Shown: in pieces, positions 1 to 6,968 of the stretch
Layout: each line of letters opens with the position of its first letter
How positions within the stretch are numbered: position 1 is the stretch's first letter
From: Lachnospiraceae bacterium
Lineage (GTDB): Bacteria; Bacillota; Clostridia; Lachnospirales; Lachnospiraceae
Length of the DNA: 14,928 bases
NCBI GenBank assembly: GCA_017412265.1
Contig: JAFPYK010000017.1
Coordinates: forward strand, 1-14,928
Direction of reading: 5' to 3'
Notes under the pieces: model-generated
The model's input: the letters and a program-made list of their open reading frames with translations, nothing else
Database searches by the model: none
Told to the model about the DNA's origin: nothing
Program-made: the position numbers and the translations under genes

Positions 1-1853
1 TCAACGAGCAGATGAAGGAGCTGGTGGAGGAAGAGAACGCAATCATCGCCTGCAAGGGCGGAGACCTTCCGGACGAGCTCCTGATCCAGGCGAAGAAGGA
101 CGGCTTCTCTGACAAATACATCAGCCAGCTTCTGGATCTGAGTGAAGAGGAGATTCGGAACCGGCGCACGAAGCTCGGCGTGACCGAGGCCTGGGAAGGC
201 GTTCACGTGAGCGGAACGAAGGACAGCGCGTATTACTTCAGCACCTACAATGCAGAGGATCACAGCGTCGTCAGCGACCGGCCCAAGATCATGATCCTGG
301 GCGGAGGCCCGAACCGGATCGGCCAGGGAATCGAGTTCGATTACTGCTGCGTGCATGCGGCCCTGGCGCTTAAGAAGCTTGGCTTTGAGACGATCATCGT
401 CAACTGCAACCCGGAGACGGTTTCTACCGACTATGATACGTCGGACAAGCTGTATTTCGAGCCTCTGACCCTCGAGGATGTGCTGAGCATCTACGAGAAG
501 GAGAAGCCTCTCGGCGTCATCGCGCAGTTCGGCGGCCAGACACCGCTCAACCTTGCAGATGACCTGGAGAAATACGGTGTCAAGATCCTGGGAACCGCGC
601 CGCGGGTGATCGACCTCGCCGAAGACCGTGACCTCTTCCGCGAGATGATGGATAAGCTTGAGATCCCGATGCCGGAATCCGGCATGGCCTCCAACGTGGA
701 GGAGGCACTCGCGATCGCGGCAAGAATCGGCTATCCCGTGATGGTCCGTCCTTCCTTCGTCCTGGGCGGGCGCGGGATGGAGGTCGTCTACGATGACGAG
801 AGCATGGAAGAGTACATGCGCGCCGCGGTCGGCGTGACGCCGGACCGACCGATCCTGATCGACCGTTTCCTGAACCACGCGCTGGAATGTGAGGCGGACG
901 CAATCAGCGACGGGGAGCATGCATTTGTCCCCGCGGTTATGGAACATATCGAGCTGGCGGGTGTTCACTCCGGTGATTCTGCCTGCATGATCCCCAGCCG
1001 GCACATTTCCGAGGAGAATCTCGCCACGATCAAGGATTACACGCGGCGGATCGCCGTGGAGATGGGTGTGCGCGGCCTGATGAACATGCAGTACGCGATT
1101 GAGAACGGCAAGGTCTACGTCCTGGAGGCGAACCCGAGGGCTTCCCGCACGGTTCCGCTGGTCTCCAAGGTCTGCAATATCCGCATGGTGCCTCTGGCAA
1201 CCGATATCATCACCTCGGAGCTGACCGGACGTCCTTCCCCGGTGCCGGGGCTTAAGGACCGCAAGATCCCTTACTACGGCGTGAAGGAAGCGGTCTTCCC
1301 GTTCAACATGTTCCAGGAGGTCGACCCGATCCTCGGACCGGAGATGCGCTCCACCGGTGAAGTTTTAGGTATTGCAGAGAAGTTCGGAGAAGCGTATTAT
1401 ATTGCTCAGGAAGCAACACAGACAAAGCTGCCTCTGGAAGGCACTGTGCTCCTGTCCGTGAACGAAAAAGACAAGCCGGAGATCGTCCGCATCGCCAGAG
1501 ATTATCTGGAAGCAGGGTTTAATCTCGTCGCGACGCGCAAGACCTATGAGAAGATTCATGAGGCCGGCATCCCGGTGACGAGGGTGAAGAAGCTCTACGA
1601 GGGGCGGCCGAATATCATGGATATGATCAATAACGGCCAGCTCCAGATGATCGTCAATTCCCCGATCGGCAAGAATTCGATTCACGACGACAGCTACCTG
1701 CGTAAGGCAGCGATCAAGGCACGGATTCCTTACATGACGACGATGGCTGCGGCACACGCGTCCGCCAGCGGAATCAAGGCAGTGAAGAAGAACGGCAGTA
1801 CACCGATCCATTCCCTGCAGGAGTGGCACCGGATGATTCCTGACGGAGAATAA
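1..1853 (+). CDS. carB: Carbamoyl-phosphate synthase large subunit, C-terminal part (5' end outside window)
   Basis: The large subunit of carbamoyl-phosphate synthase uses ammonia delivered by CarA, bicarbonate and two ATP to make carbamoyl phosphate in the cytoplasm for arginine and pyrimidine synthesis. About 616 of the usual ~1,070 residues are visible. The frame is open to the left edge with its first complete codon at base 3, so the internal ATG at base 12 is not the start. Seen in order: the end of the oligomerisation domain (to about base 270); the second ATP-grasp half, with GGGPNRIGQGIEFDYCC (about 300-350), NPETVSTDYDTSD (about 409-450), RPSFVLGGRGMEVVYDD and EANPRASRTVP; and a C-terminal MGS-like allosteric domain from about 1440 (VATRKTYEKI, KKLYEGRPNI, IVNSPIG). 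The MGS domain is the site of nucleotide control in the family. Compared from memory with the E. coli UMP pocket, the lysine before the EGRP motif is kept and the INTT-like motif reads VNSP. The gene ends 15 bases before a strong terminator. Confidence 0.97.
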   Translation, partial: NEQMKELVEEENAIIACKGGDLPDELLIQAKKDGFSDKYISQLLDLSEEEIRNRRTKLGVTEAWEGVHVSGTKDSAYYFSTYNAEDHSVVSDRPKIMILGGGPNRIGQGIEFDYCCVHAALALKKLGFETIIVNCNPETVSTDYDTSDKLYFEPLTLEDVLSIYEKEKPLGVIAQFGGQTPLNLADDLEKYGVKILGTAPRVIDLAEDRDLFREMMDKLEIPMPESGMASNVEEALAIAARIGYPVMVRPSFVLGGRGMEVVYDDESMEEYMRAAVGVTPDRPILIDRFLNHALECEADAISDGEHAFVPAVMEHIELAGVHSGDSACMIPSRHISEENLATIKDYTRRIAVEMGVRGLMNMQYAIENGKVYVLEANPRASRTVPLVSKVCNIRMVPLATDIITSELTGRPSPVPGLKDRKIPYYGVKEAVFPFNMFQEVDPILGPEMRSTGEVLGIAEKFGEAYYIAQEATQTKLPLEGTVLLSVNEKDKPEIVRIARDYLEAGFNLVATRKTYEKIHEAGIPVTRVKKLYEGRPNIMDMINNGQLQMIVNSPIGKNSIHDDSYLRKAAIKARIPYMTTMAAAHASASGIKAVKKNGSTPIHSLQEWHRMIPDGE

Positions 1854-1867
1854 CAAAGGTCTGTTAG

Positions 1868-1894
1868 AGGGACGGCTTCCGGCCGTCCCTTTTT
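1868..1894 (+). terminator. Rho-independent terminator of carB
   Basis: A perfect 9-bp stem (AGGGACGGC, 1868-1876, with GCCGTCCCT, 1882-1890) closes a 5-base loop and runs into a T tract at 1890-1894. It lies 15 bases after the carB stop and should end that transcript. Confidence 0.9.
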
Positions 1895-1920
1895 GCACAG
1901 AAACCCGCGATGCGTATGTA
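1893..1920 (+). promoter_or_regulatory. Possible sigma-A-type promoter for the C11 peptidase gene
   Basis: TTGCAC (1893-1898) is followed after 16 bases by TATGTA (1915-1920). It overlaps the T tract of the carB terminator, a compact arrangement. The match is moderate. The placement between a terminator and the next gene is the main support. Confidence 0.35.
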
Positions 1921-1952
1921 TATGCAGGGCAGATAGAAACGGAGGAGAAAAC

Positions 1953-4409
1953 ATGGCTAATCGACCTGTAGGACGGGAGAAGAAGGTCTCCGGCGAGAAT
2001 ACCGGAGGCGTCTACAAGAGAGGAGAAGGACAGGGCACCGGTCCCGTAAGCGGCGGCTCCATGCCCGGCGGAAGCTCTTCCGGGTCATCCGGGAGCGGCG
2101 GCTCCCCGATCAACCGCGTGCTTCGAAGCGGCGGCGGACGGATGGGCTGCGGGTCGATCCTGCTGATCCTCGTGGTATTTCTGCTGATGTCGAAGGGCGG
2201 CTTAAGCGGGCTCATCAACGGCGGAGGCAACGGCGGGAACAACTCGATCCCTTACCAGACAACCACGCAGAACAATAACTGGACCCCCGGCACGACCACG
2301 ACGACGACCAAGCCGGAGACGACGACGAAGCCGAGCGGCGGCAGCTTCCTGAACTATTATTCCGGGAGCCAGGCGGGAAATGCCTGGACGATGGGCTCGA
2401 ACACCGGCAAGCTTGACACTACGGTCGCGTCCGGATCCCGCGCGAAATTCGCCAATATCAAGGGCAACGGCCAGGATACATTTACCATTATGGTCTATAT
2501 GTGCGGCACCGACCTGGAGTCCCAGAGCGGCATGGGCACGAACGACCTGTCCGAGATGGCGAAGGCGACGATCAGCAGGAACATCAATCTGCTTGTCTTC
2601 ACCGGCGGCTGCAAGCGCTGGAGAAACAATGTCGTCAGCAGCTCGAACAACCAGATCTATCTGATCCGTGACGGCGGCCTGGCTCTGCTGGAGAAGAATG
2701 CCGGCAACGGTGCGATGACCAATCCGAACACGCTGCTGAGCTTCATCAACTACTGCACGAAGAATTATCCGGCGAACCGCAACGCGCTGATCTTCTGGGA
2801 TCACGGCGCAGGTTCGATCGGCGGCTACGGCTACGACGAGAAGAATGCCTCCGCGGGCGCGATGTCACTTGCAGGCATCAACTCCGCGCTCAGCGCCGCG
2901 GGCATCAAGTATGATTTCATCGGATTTGACACCTGCCTGATGGGCACCGCGGAGACCGCGCTTGTGCTTTCCAATTACGCGGACTATATGATCGCCTCGG
3001 AGGAGACGGAGCCCGGCGTCGGCTGGTATTACACGAACTGGCTGACGAAGTTGTCCCAGAATCCTTCGATGAGCAACCTGGAGATCGGCAAGAACATCGT
3101 CGATGACTTCGTCGATGTCTGCGCGAGAGACTGCCGCGGCCAGCAGACCACGCTTGCGATGGTTGACCTCGCAGAGTTTGCCAATACGGTTCCTTCGAAA
3201 CTCACGGCATTTGCGGAGGGTACCTCGAACCTGATCAAGAGCAACAACTTCCAGGCCGTTTCTTCGGCAAGATACAACACCAGAGAATTTGCCGCGGCCA
3301 ACAAGATTGACCAGGTCGATCTCGTTCACCTGGCGCGCAACATGGGAACCGAAGAGGGATCTGCGCTTGCGAAGGCCATCCTCGGCGCCGTGAAATACAA
3401 CCGCACGTCCTCGAACATGAACAATGCCTACGGCGTCGCGATTTATTTCCCGTACAAGAAGACCTCGAAGGTCTCTTCCGCGATCAAGACCTACAATTCC
3501 ATCGGCATGGACTCTGCATACACAAAGTGCATCCAGGAGTTCGCGAGCCTGGAGGTCAGCGGCCAGGTGGCAAGCGGCGGTACGTCTTCGCCTCTGCCTT
3601 CCCTGTTCGGCAATCCGCAGTACCAGTCGACGGGCAATGCAGACCTCGTCAGTACACTGCTTTCGCAGTTCCTGGGAGGCAATTTCGGCCAGATCAGCGG
3701 ACTGGATGCCGGCAATGTGGACTTCTTCTCGGGACGCTCAATGAGCGTGGAGGAGACGGCGGATTATATCGCGGACAACCAGCTCGATCCTACCGGCCTT
3801 GCCTGGAAGAATGACGGCGGGGTCAAGAAGATTGAGCTTTCGGAAGAGCAGTGGGGCATGGTTACGGACCTGGTGCTCTCGGTCTTCGTCGATGACAGTG
3901 AGGGCTACATCGATCTGGGCACGGACAATGTGTTTGAATTCGACGACAACGGCGCGCTGATCGGTGACTATGACGGGACCTGGCTTGCGATCAACGGCCA
4001 TGTGGTTGCCTACAACTACGAAGGAACGACCCTGGACGGTGAGGACTATACCATCACCGGCACGGTTCCCTGCCTTGTGGACGGTATCCGGGCGAACCTG
4101 ATGATCGTGTTCGACAGTGCGAATCCCGACGGCTATGTCGCAGGTGTCCGCTATGATTACCGCGACGGCGAGACGGATACGATCGCGAAAGCGATGGAGA
4201 CACTGGAAGAGGGAGCGAAGATTGATTTCCTCTGCGACTATTATTCTTATGACGGAGTGTACCAGGACAGTTATATGCTCGGTGATCCTTTCACGGTAAA
4301 TGGCGACCTGTCCATCACGAACGTGCCTCTCGGGGACTTCGACGTTCTGGCGACGTACCGGTTCACGGACTTCTATCAGCAGAATTACTGGACCGAGCCG
4401 ATCAAGTAA
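1953..4409 (+). CDS. Membrane-anchored clostripain-family (C11) cysteine peptidase
   Basis: This 818-residue protein belongs to the clostripain family, which cleaves after basic residues. The start is ATG 1953, behind GGAGGAGAAA (1941-1950); an in-frame TTG at 1893 lies in the terminator tail and has no ribosome site. Seen in order: a basic, Gly/Ser-rich cytoplasmic N terminus (1-60), one hydrophobic segment with no cleavage site (about 66-80, GCGSILLILVVFLLMS), a Gly/Asn then Thr/Pro-rich linker (82-130), and a catalytic domain starting near FTIMVYMCGTDLES (177-190). The catalytic dyad is His284 in WDHGAG and Cys328 in FDTCLMGT. Asp326, two residues before the cysteine, matches the S1-pocket aspartate of characterised members. 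A beta-rich, acidic C-terminal region (about 590-818) has no family I recognise. The topology suggests a catalytic domain outside the cell, tethered by one helix. Natural substrate unknown. The next gene also encodes a cysteine peptidase-like protein. Confidence 0.9.
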   Translation: MANRPVGREKKVSGENTGGVYKRGEGQGTGPVSGGSMPGGSSSGSSGSGGSPINRVLRSGGGRMGCGSILLILVVFLLMSKGGLSGLINGGGNGGNNSIPYQTTTQNNNWTPGTTTTTTKPETTTKPSGGSFLNYYSGSQAGNAWTMGSNTGKLDTTVASGSRAKFANIKGNGQDTFTIMVYMCGTDLESQSGMGTNDLSEMAKATISRNINLLVFTGGCKRWRNNVVSSSNNQIYLIRDGGLALLEKNAGNGAMTNPNTLLSFINYCTKNYPANRNALIFWDHGAGSIGGYGYDEKNASAGAMSLAGINSALSAAGIKYDFIGFDTCLMGTAETALVLSNYADYMIASEETEPGVGWYYTNWLTKLSQNPSMSNLEIGKNIVDDFVDVCARDCRGQQTTLAMVDLAEFANTVPSKLTAFAEGTSNLIKSNNFQAVSSARYNTREFAAANKIDQVDLVHLARNMGTEEGSALAKAILGAVKYNRTSSNMNNAYGVAIYFPYKKTSKVSSAIKTYNSIGMDSAYTKCIQEFASLEVSGQVASGGTSSPLPSLFGNPQYQSTGNADLVSTLLSQFLGGNFGQISGLDAGNVDFFSGRSMSVEETADYIADNQLDPTGLAWKNDGGVKKIELSEEQWGMVTDLVLSVFVDDSEGYIDLGTDNVFEFDDNGALIGDYDGTWLAINGHVVAYNYEGTTLDGEDYTITGTVPCLVDGIRANLMIVFDSANPDGYVAGVRYDYRDGETDTIAKAMETLEEGAKIDFLCDYYSYDGVYQDSYMLGDPFTVNGDLSITNVPLGDFDVLATYRFTDFYQQNYWTEPIK

Positions 4410-4420
4410 ATGTCATTGCA

Positions 4421-4480
4421 GGGGCCTGTCTGCGCTGAATTGACGCGGACAGGCTCCGATCACGGCAGGAGAGCTCCTGC
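4421..4480 (+). other. Two tandem RNA hairpins between the two peptidase genes
   Basis: The first is a 14-bp stem, including two G-U pairs, between 4421-4434 (GGGGCCTGTCTGCG) and 4444-4457 (CGCGGACAGGCTCC) with a 9-base loop. The second pairs GCAGGA (4465-4470) with TCCTGC (4475-4480) around GAGC. Neither is followed by a proper T tract; only TGGTTT follows the second. The pair could be a weak terminator, an mRNA stabiliser or processing site between 1953-4409 and 4545-5179, or an unrecognised structured leader. The pairing is seen directly; the role is inference. Confidence 0.45.
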
Positions 4481-4544
4481 TGGTTTGATAAATCAGAGTG
4501 CAGCTCGTGAATTCTTCGGGAGCAGCTTCGGAAGGGGGAGTAGG

Positions 4545-5179
4545 ATGAGCTTTGTTCAATTGCCATATCTGCGTATCCTTGACGGCGATGCGGAGGCTTT
4601 CGGCGGGAACCAGAGCTGGGATGCGAAGAGGACCGTGCGCGAGGGCGCCTGCGGCCCGGTAGCCGCAACAGGGCTGGTCTGCTACCTCGAGGGAAGATCC
4701 CGGATGGAGCGCGCGGACTTCATGAAACGGATGAACCGGCTGCGCCGCAGCTTCTTCCCCATGGTGCCTTATCTCGGGTCCAATGCCGTCATTCTGGCCC
4801 TCGGGCTGAATCTGTACTTTATCACACACCGGATGCATTACCGGGCATTCTGGGCCCTGTCGAGGAAGAAACAGTTCACCGGATGGAGGAGATGCTCCGC
4901 CGCGACGTGCCGGTGATCTTGTGTATCGGCAACAACCTACCACGATTCTGGAGGAAGGGAAAGCTGACTCTCTACCGCAGGAACTCCGACGGGACGATGT
5001 CGGTGCATACGAGGACCAACGCGCATTTTGTCACCGTGACCGAGCTCGGAGACGAGTGGATGGGTGTCAGCAGCTGGGGAAAAAAGCTCTATGTGCGCAG
5101 ATCCGAGTGGGAAGATTACGTGAAAAACTACAGCTGCGCGGCTCTCTCCAATATCGTCTACGTGAAGAAAACCAGATAA
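4545..5179 (+). pseudogene. Papain-like / C39-like cysteine peptidase gene with a one-base frameshift
   Basis: Two overlapping frames make one protein. The first runs from ATG 4545, behind GGAAGGGGGAG (4530-4540). The second continues to the stop at 5179. Restoring one missing base near 4852-4858 (for example CCC to CCCC) joins TGG GCC to CCT GTC GAG and gives a smooth 211-residue product passing through WAPVEEETVHRMEEM. In the restored protein, EGACGPVAAT (33-42) carries the presumed nucleophile Cys36, NAHFVTVTEL (159-168) carries the presumed His161, and VSSWGKKLYV follows. This Cys/His/SSWG order is typical of C39-like and papain-like folds. I recall similar proteins with an FGGNQxW motif in Lachnospiraceae, without an assigned function. 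No signal peptide is seen. As written, the product would lose its His half after an out-of-frame tail ending at 4916. The cause may be a real mutation or an assembly error. An upstream ATG at 4410 is in frame but has no ribosome site. Confidence 0.72.
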
Positions 5180-5209
5180 ATGTTCGATACTGCAGATGTA
5201 TTGACAAAC

Positions 5210-5249
5210 AGGCTGAATGCTTCTTAATGAGGTGTTCAGCCTTTCTTTT
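5210..5249 (+). terminator. Rho-independent terminator after the broken peptidase gene
   Basis: An 11-bp stem with two G-U pairs (AGGCTGAATGC, 5210-5220, with GTGTTCAGCCT, 5232-5242) is followed by the T-rich tail TTTCTTTT. It lies 30 bases downstream of the stop codon at 5177-5179. Confidence 0.8.
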
Positions 5250-5295
5250 GTCTGTCGGTTTACGAATTCTTAACGGATCGTTCAGAAAAATCCTG

Positions 5296-5324
5296 TTGAA
5301 TTCAGATACTTGTTAGGGTATGAT
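5296..5324 (+). promoter_or_regulatory. Promoter of the nfeD-stomatin operon
   Basis: TTGAAT (5296-5301), a 17-base spacer and TATGAT (5319-5324) form a near-consensus vegetative promoter about 50 bases upstream of the nfeD-like start. It lies between a terminator and the operon it would serve. Confidence 0.7.
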
Positions 5325-5374
5325 AAACAAGTGAAGAAGTTCGTTTCATCATGATGCAGAAAGGAGGATTACTT

Positions 5375-5839
5375 ATGCAGTCATGGATCTGGCTGGTTCT
5401 CATGCTGGTCTTGCTGGTGATTGAAGCGATGACCGTTGGCCTGACGACCATCTGGTTTGCCGCAGGTGCGCTGGTCGCATACGGGACCTCCTGGCTGGGG
5501 TTGAGTCCGGTTCTTCAGGTCGTAGTATTCCTGGTTGTTTCGATCGTGCTTTTCGTTCTGACAAGACCGCTTCTGGTCAACCGTCTCAACAAGAGCCGCA
5601 CGAAGACCAACGTGGATGGACTGATCGGGAAGGAAGCCCGGGTTACGGAGCGGATCGATTCCTTTGAGGGGACCGGAACCGCCGTGCTTGAGGGCAAGAC
5701 CTGGACGGCCCGCTCTTCGAAGGGGCAGGTGATTGAAGCGCAGCGCAGGGCCAGGGTTCTGGCCGTCGAAGGTGTTAAACTGATTTTAGAGGAGATCCCG
5801 GAGTCACCCGCAGACGCGGATCGGGAGCCTCAGAGATAA
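5375..5839 (+). CDS. Short NfeD-family membrane protein
   Basis: NfeD-type proteins are partners of SPFH/stomatin proteins in bacterial membrane microdomains. This one is the short form: 154 residues with no ClpP-like protease domain. ATG 5375 is chosen because AAGGAGG (5361-5367) sits 7 bases before it; an upstream in-frame ATG at 5351 has no such site. Seen: hydrophobic segments at about 4-20, 24-38 and 47-64, a basic loop RPLLVNRLNKSRTK (64-77), then a soluble beta-rich region (about 82-140, GLIGKEARVTERI and RARVLAVEGVKLILEE) that fits the OB-fold expected in NfeD. It ends 15 bases before the SPFH gene, so the two are probably co-transcribed. The role in membrane organisation comes from the family; no substrate is visible. 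In the published nomenclature it would be an NfeD1b-type protein. Confidence 0.88.
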   Translation: MQSWIWLVLMLVLLVIEAMTVGLTTIWFAAGALVAYGTSWLGLSPVLQVVVFLVVSIVLFVLTRPLLVNRLNKSRTKTNVDGLIGKEARVTERIDSFEGTGTAVLEGKTWTARSSKGQVIEAQRRARVLAVEGVKLILEEIPESPADADREPQR

Positions 5840-5854
5840 CAGGAGGAGAATTCT

Positions 5855-6769
5855 ATGCAATACGTATTATACGCACTCATTGTGGTCCTGGTTGTCATTT
5901 TGATCTCCTGCATCAAGGTTGTTCCGCAGGCACAGGCGTTTGTTCTGGAGCGTCTGGGCGGCTATCAGGCGACCTGGGGTGTCGGTGTTCATTTTAAGCT
6001 TCCGATCATTGACCGCGTTGCCAAGCGTGTGATCCTGAAGGAGCAGGTCGTTGACTTCGCACCGCAGCCCGTGATCACGAAGGATAACGTCACGATGCGG
6101 ATCGATACCGTCGTGTTCTTCCAGATTACCGACCCGAAGCTCTTCGCATACGGTGTTGTCAATCCGATCATGGCGATCGAGAACCTGACGGCTACGACGC
6201 TTCGTAACATCATCGGTGACCTGGAGCTGGACCAGACACTGACTTCCCGTGAGATCATCAATACCAAGATGAGAGTGGCCCTGGATGTTGCAACCGATCC
6301 CTGGGGCATCAAGGTCAACCGTGTCGAGCTGAAGAACATCATCCCTCCGGCAGCCATTCAGGAAGCCATGGAGAAGCAGATGAAGGCAGAGCGTGAGAGA
6401 CGTGAAGCGATCCTTCGTGCAGAAGGTGAGAAGAAGTCCGCGATCCTTGTCTCGGAAGGTAAGAAGGAGTCCATGATCCTGGAAGCGCAGGCGGACAAGG
6501 AAGCCGCGATCCTTCGCGCGGAAGCGAAGAAGGAAGCGATGATCCGCGAGGCAGAAGGCCAGGCGGAAGCCATCCGTGCGGTTCAGAAGGCGAACGCGGA
6601 AGGTATCAAGTACCTGAACGAGGCGGATCCTCAGGATGCGGTCCTTCGCATCAAGAGCCTGGAGGCCTTTGCCAAGGCGGCAGACGGCCAGGCTACGAAG
6701 ATCATCATTCCTTCGGAGATTCAGGGCGTTGCAGGCCTTGCCAAGGCTGTGATCGAATCTGCGAAATAA
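5855..6769 (+). CDS. SPFH/stomatin-family membrane scaffold protein (QmcA-like)
   Basis: This 304-residue protein belongs to the stomatin/prohibitin/flotillin/HflK-C group, which forms large rings or cages on membranes and is linked to membrane quality control. The start is ATG 5855, with AGGAGGAGAA at 5841-5850. Seen: one N-terminal hydrophobic segment (3-20), an SPFH domain from about 22 to 180 (VPQAQAFVLERLGGY, GVHFKLPIIDRV, NVTMRIDTVVFFQITDP, LTATTLRNIIGDLELDQTLT and DPWGIKVNRVELKNI), then a long charged helix. Residues 184-249 contain six consecutive 11-residue units starting at 184, 195, 206, 217, 228 and 239, usually beginning with a small residue plus I/L and ending in KK, KE or AE. 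This pattern is typical of right-handed coiled coils. A short Gly/Ala/Ile-rich end follows (about 280-304). The upstream NfeD gene is the classic operon partner. Confidence 0.93.
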   Translation: MQYVLYALIVVLVVILISCIKVVPQAQAFVLERLGGYQATWGVGVHFKLPIIDRVAKRVILKEQVVDFAPQPVITKDNVTMRIDTVVFFQITDPKLFAYGVVNPIMAIENLTATTLRNIIGDLELDQTLTSREIINTKMRVALDVATDPWGIKVNRVELKNIIPPAAIQEAMEKQMKAERERREAILRAEGEKKSAILVSEGKKESMILEAQADKEAAILRAEAKKEAMIREAEGQAEAIRAVQKANAEGIKYLNEADPQDAVLRIKSLEAFAKAADGQATKIIIPSEIQGVAGLAKAVIESAK

Positions 6770-6781
6770 TCACTTGTAACG

Positions 6782-6811
6782 AAAAGAGGCGGAGACATCC
6801 GCCTCTTTTTT
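6782..6811 (+). terminator. Rho-independent terminator of the nfeD-stomatin operon
   Basis: A perfect 12-bp stem (AAAAGAGGCGGA, 6782-6793, with TCCGCCTCTTTT, 6798-6809) closes a GACA loop and runs into T residues. The A tract before the stem and the T tract after it could also serve antisense transcription. Confidence 0.93.
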
Positions 6812-6883
6812 ATATTTATTCGTGCCAGCCCAGCGTGATAATCCCATAAAAAGGCATATTTTCAGGGTTTCTGCAAGAAATGC

Positions 6884-6912
6884 TTGACAAGAGCTCAGTG
6901 TATGATTATTGT
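6884..6912 (+). promoter_or_regulatory. Promoter of the ornithine carbamoyltransferase gene
   Basis: A consensus TTGACA (6884-6889) is followed after 17 bases by TATTGT (6907-6912). A TATGAT at 6901-6906 looks better but would leave a spacer of only 11. The predicted transcription start is near 6919, about 50 bases before the ATG. Confidence 0.65.
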
Positions 6913-6929
6913 ATATCCATATTATTTGA

Positions 6930-6943
6930 TGCATATATATTCA
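6930..6943 (+). promoter_or_regulatory. Likely ArgR (AhrC) operator, ARG box
   Basis: TGCATATATATTCA matches the ARG-box half-site pattern TGAAT-N4-ATTCA at 13 of the 14 positions if the spacer is allowed to vary, with one mismatch (C for A). It lies just downstream of the predicted transcription start and before an arginine-biosynthesis gene, a sensible place for arginine-dependent repression. A weaker relative, TGTATATCCATATT (6911-6924), lies about 19 bases upstream and overlaps the -10 region, as expected for paired boxes. Confidence 0.55.
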
Positions 6944-6968
6944 TTTGCGAAAGCATGGGGGAATGATC

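Noticed and set aside
1893..1952. N-terminal extension of the C11 peptidase from TTG 1893
   Set aside because: That codon lies in the T tract of the carB terminator and has no ribosome site, whereas ATG 1953 has a strong GGAGGAG.
2290..2333. ACG/ACC triplet run as a microsatellite or phase-variation tract
   Set aside because: It encodes the Thr-rich linker of the C11 peptidase, the triplets are imperfect, and in-frame repeats would change linker length only, not switch the gene off.
4852..4858. GGGCCCT as a programmed -1 frameshift site in the peptidase gene
   Set aside because: The heptamer is not in the phase required for tandem slippage from the upstream frame, and I saw no obvious downstream pseudoknot. 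A base loss in a short homopolymer is simpler.
6901..6906. TATGAT as the argF -10 element
   Set aside because: It lies only 11 bases from TTGACA. TATTGT at 6907 gives the standard 17-base spacing.
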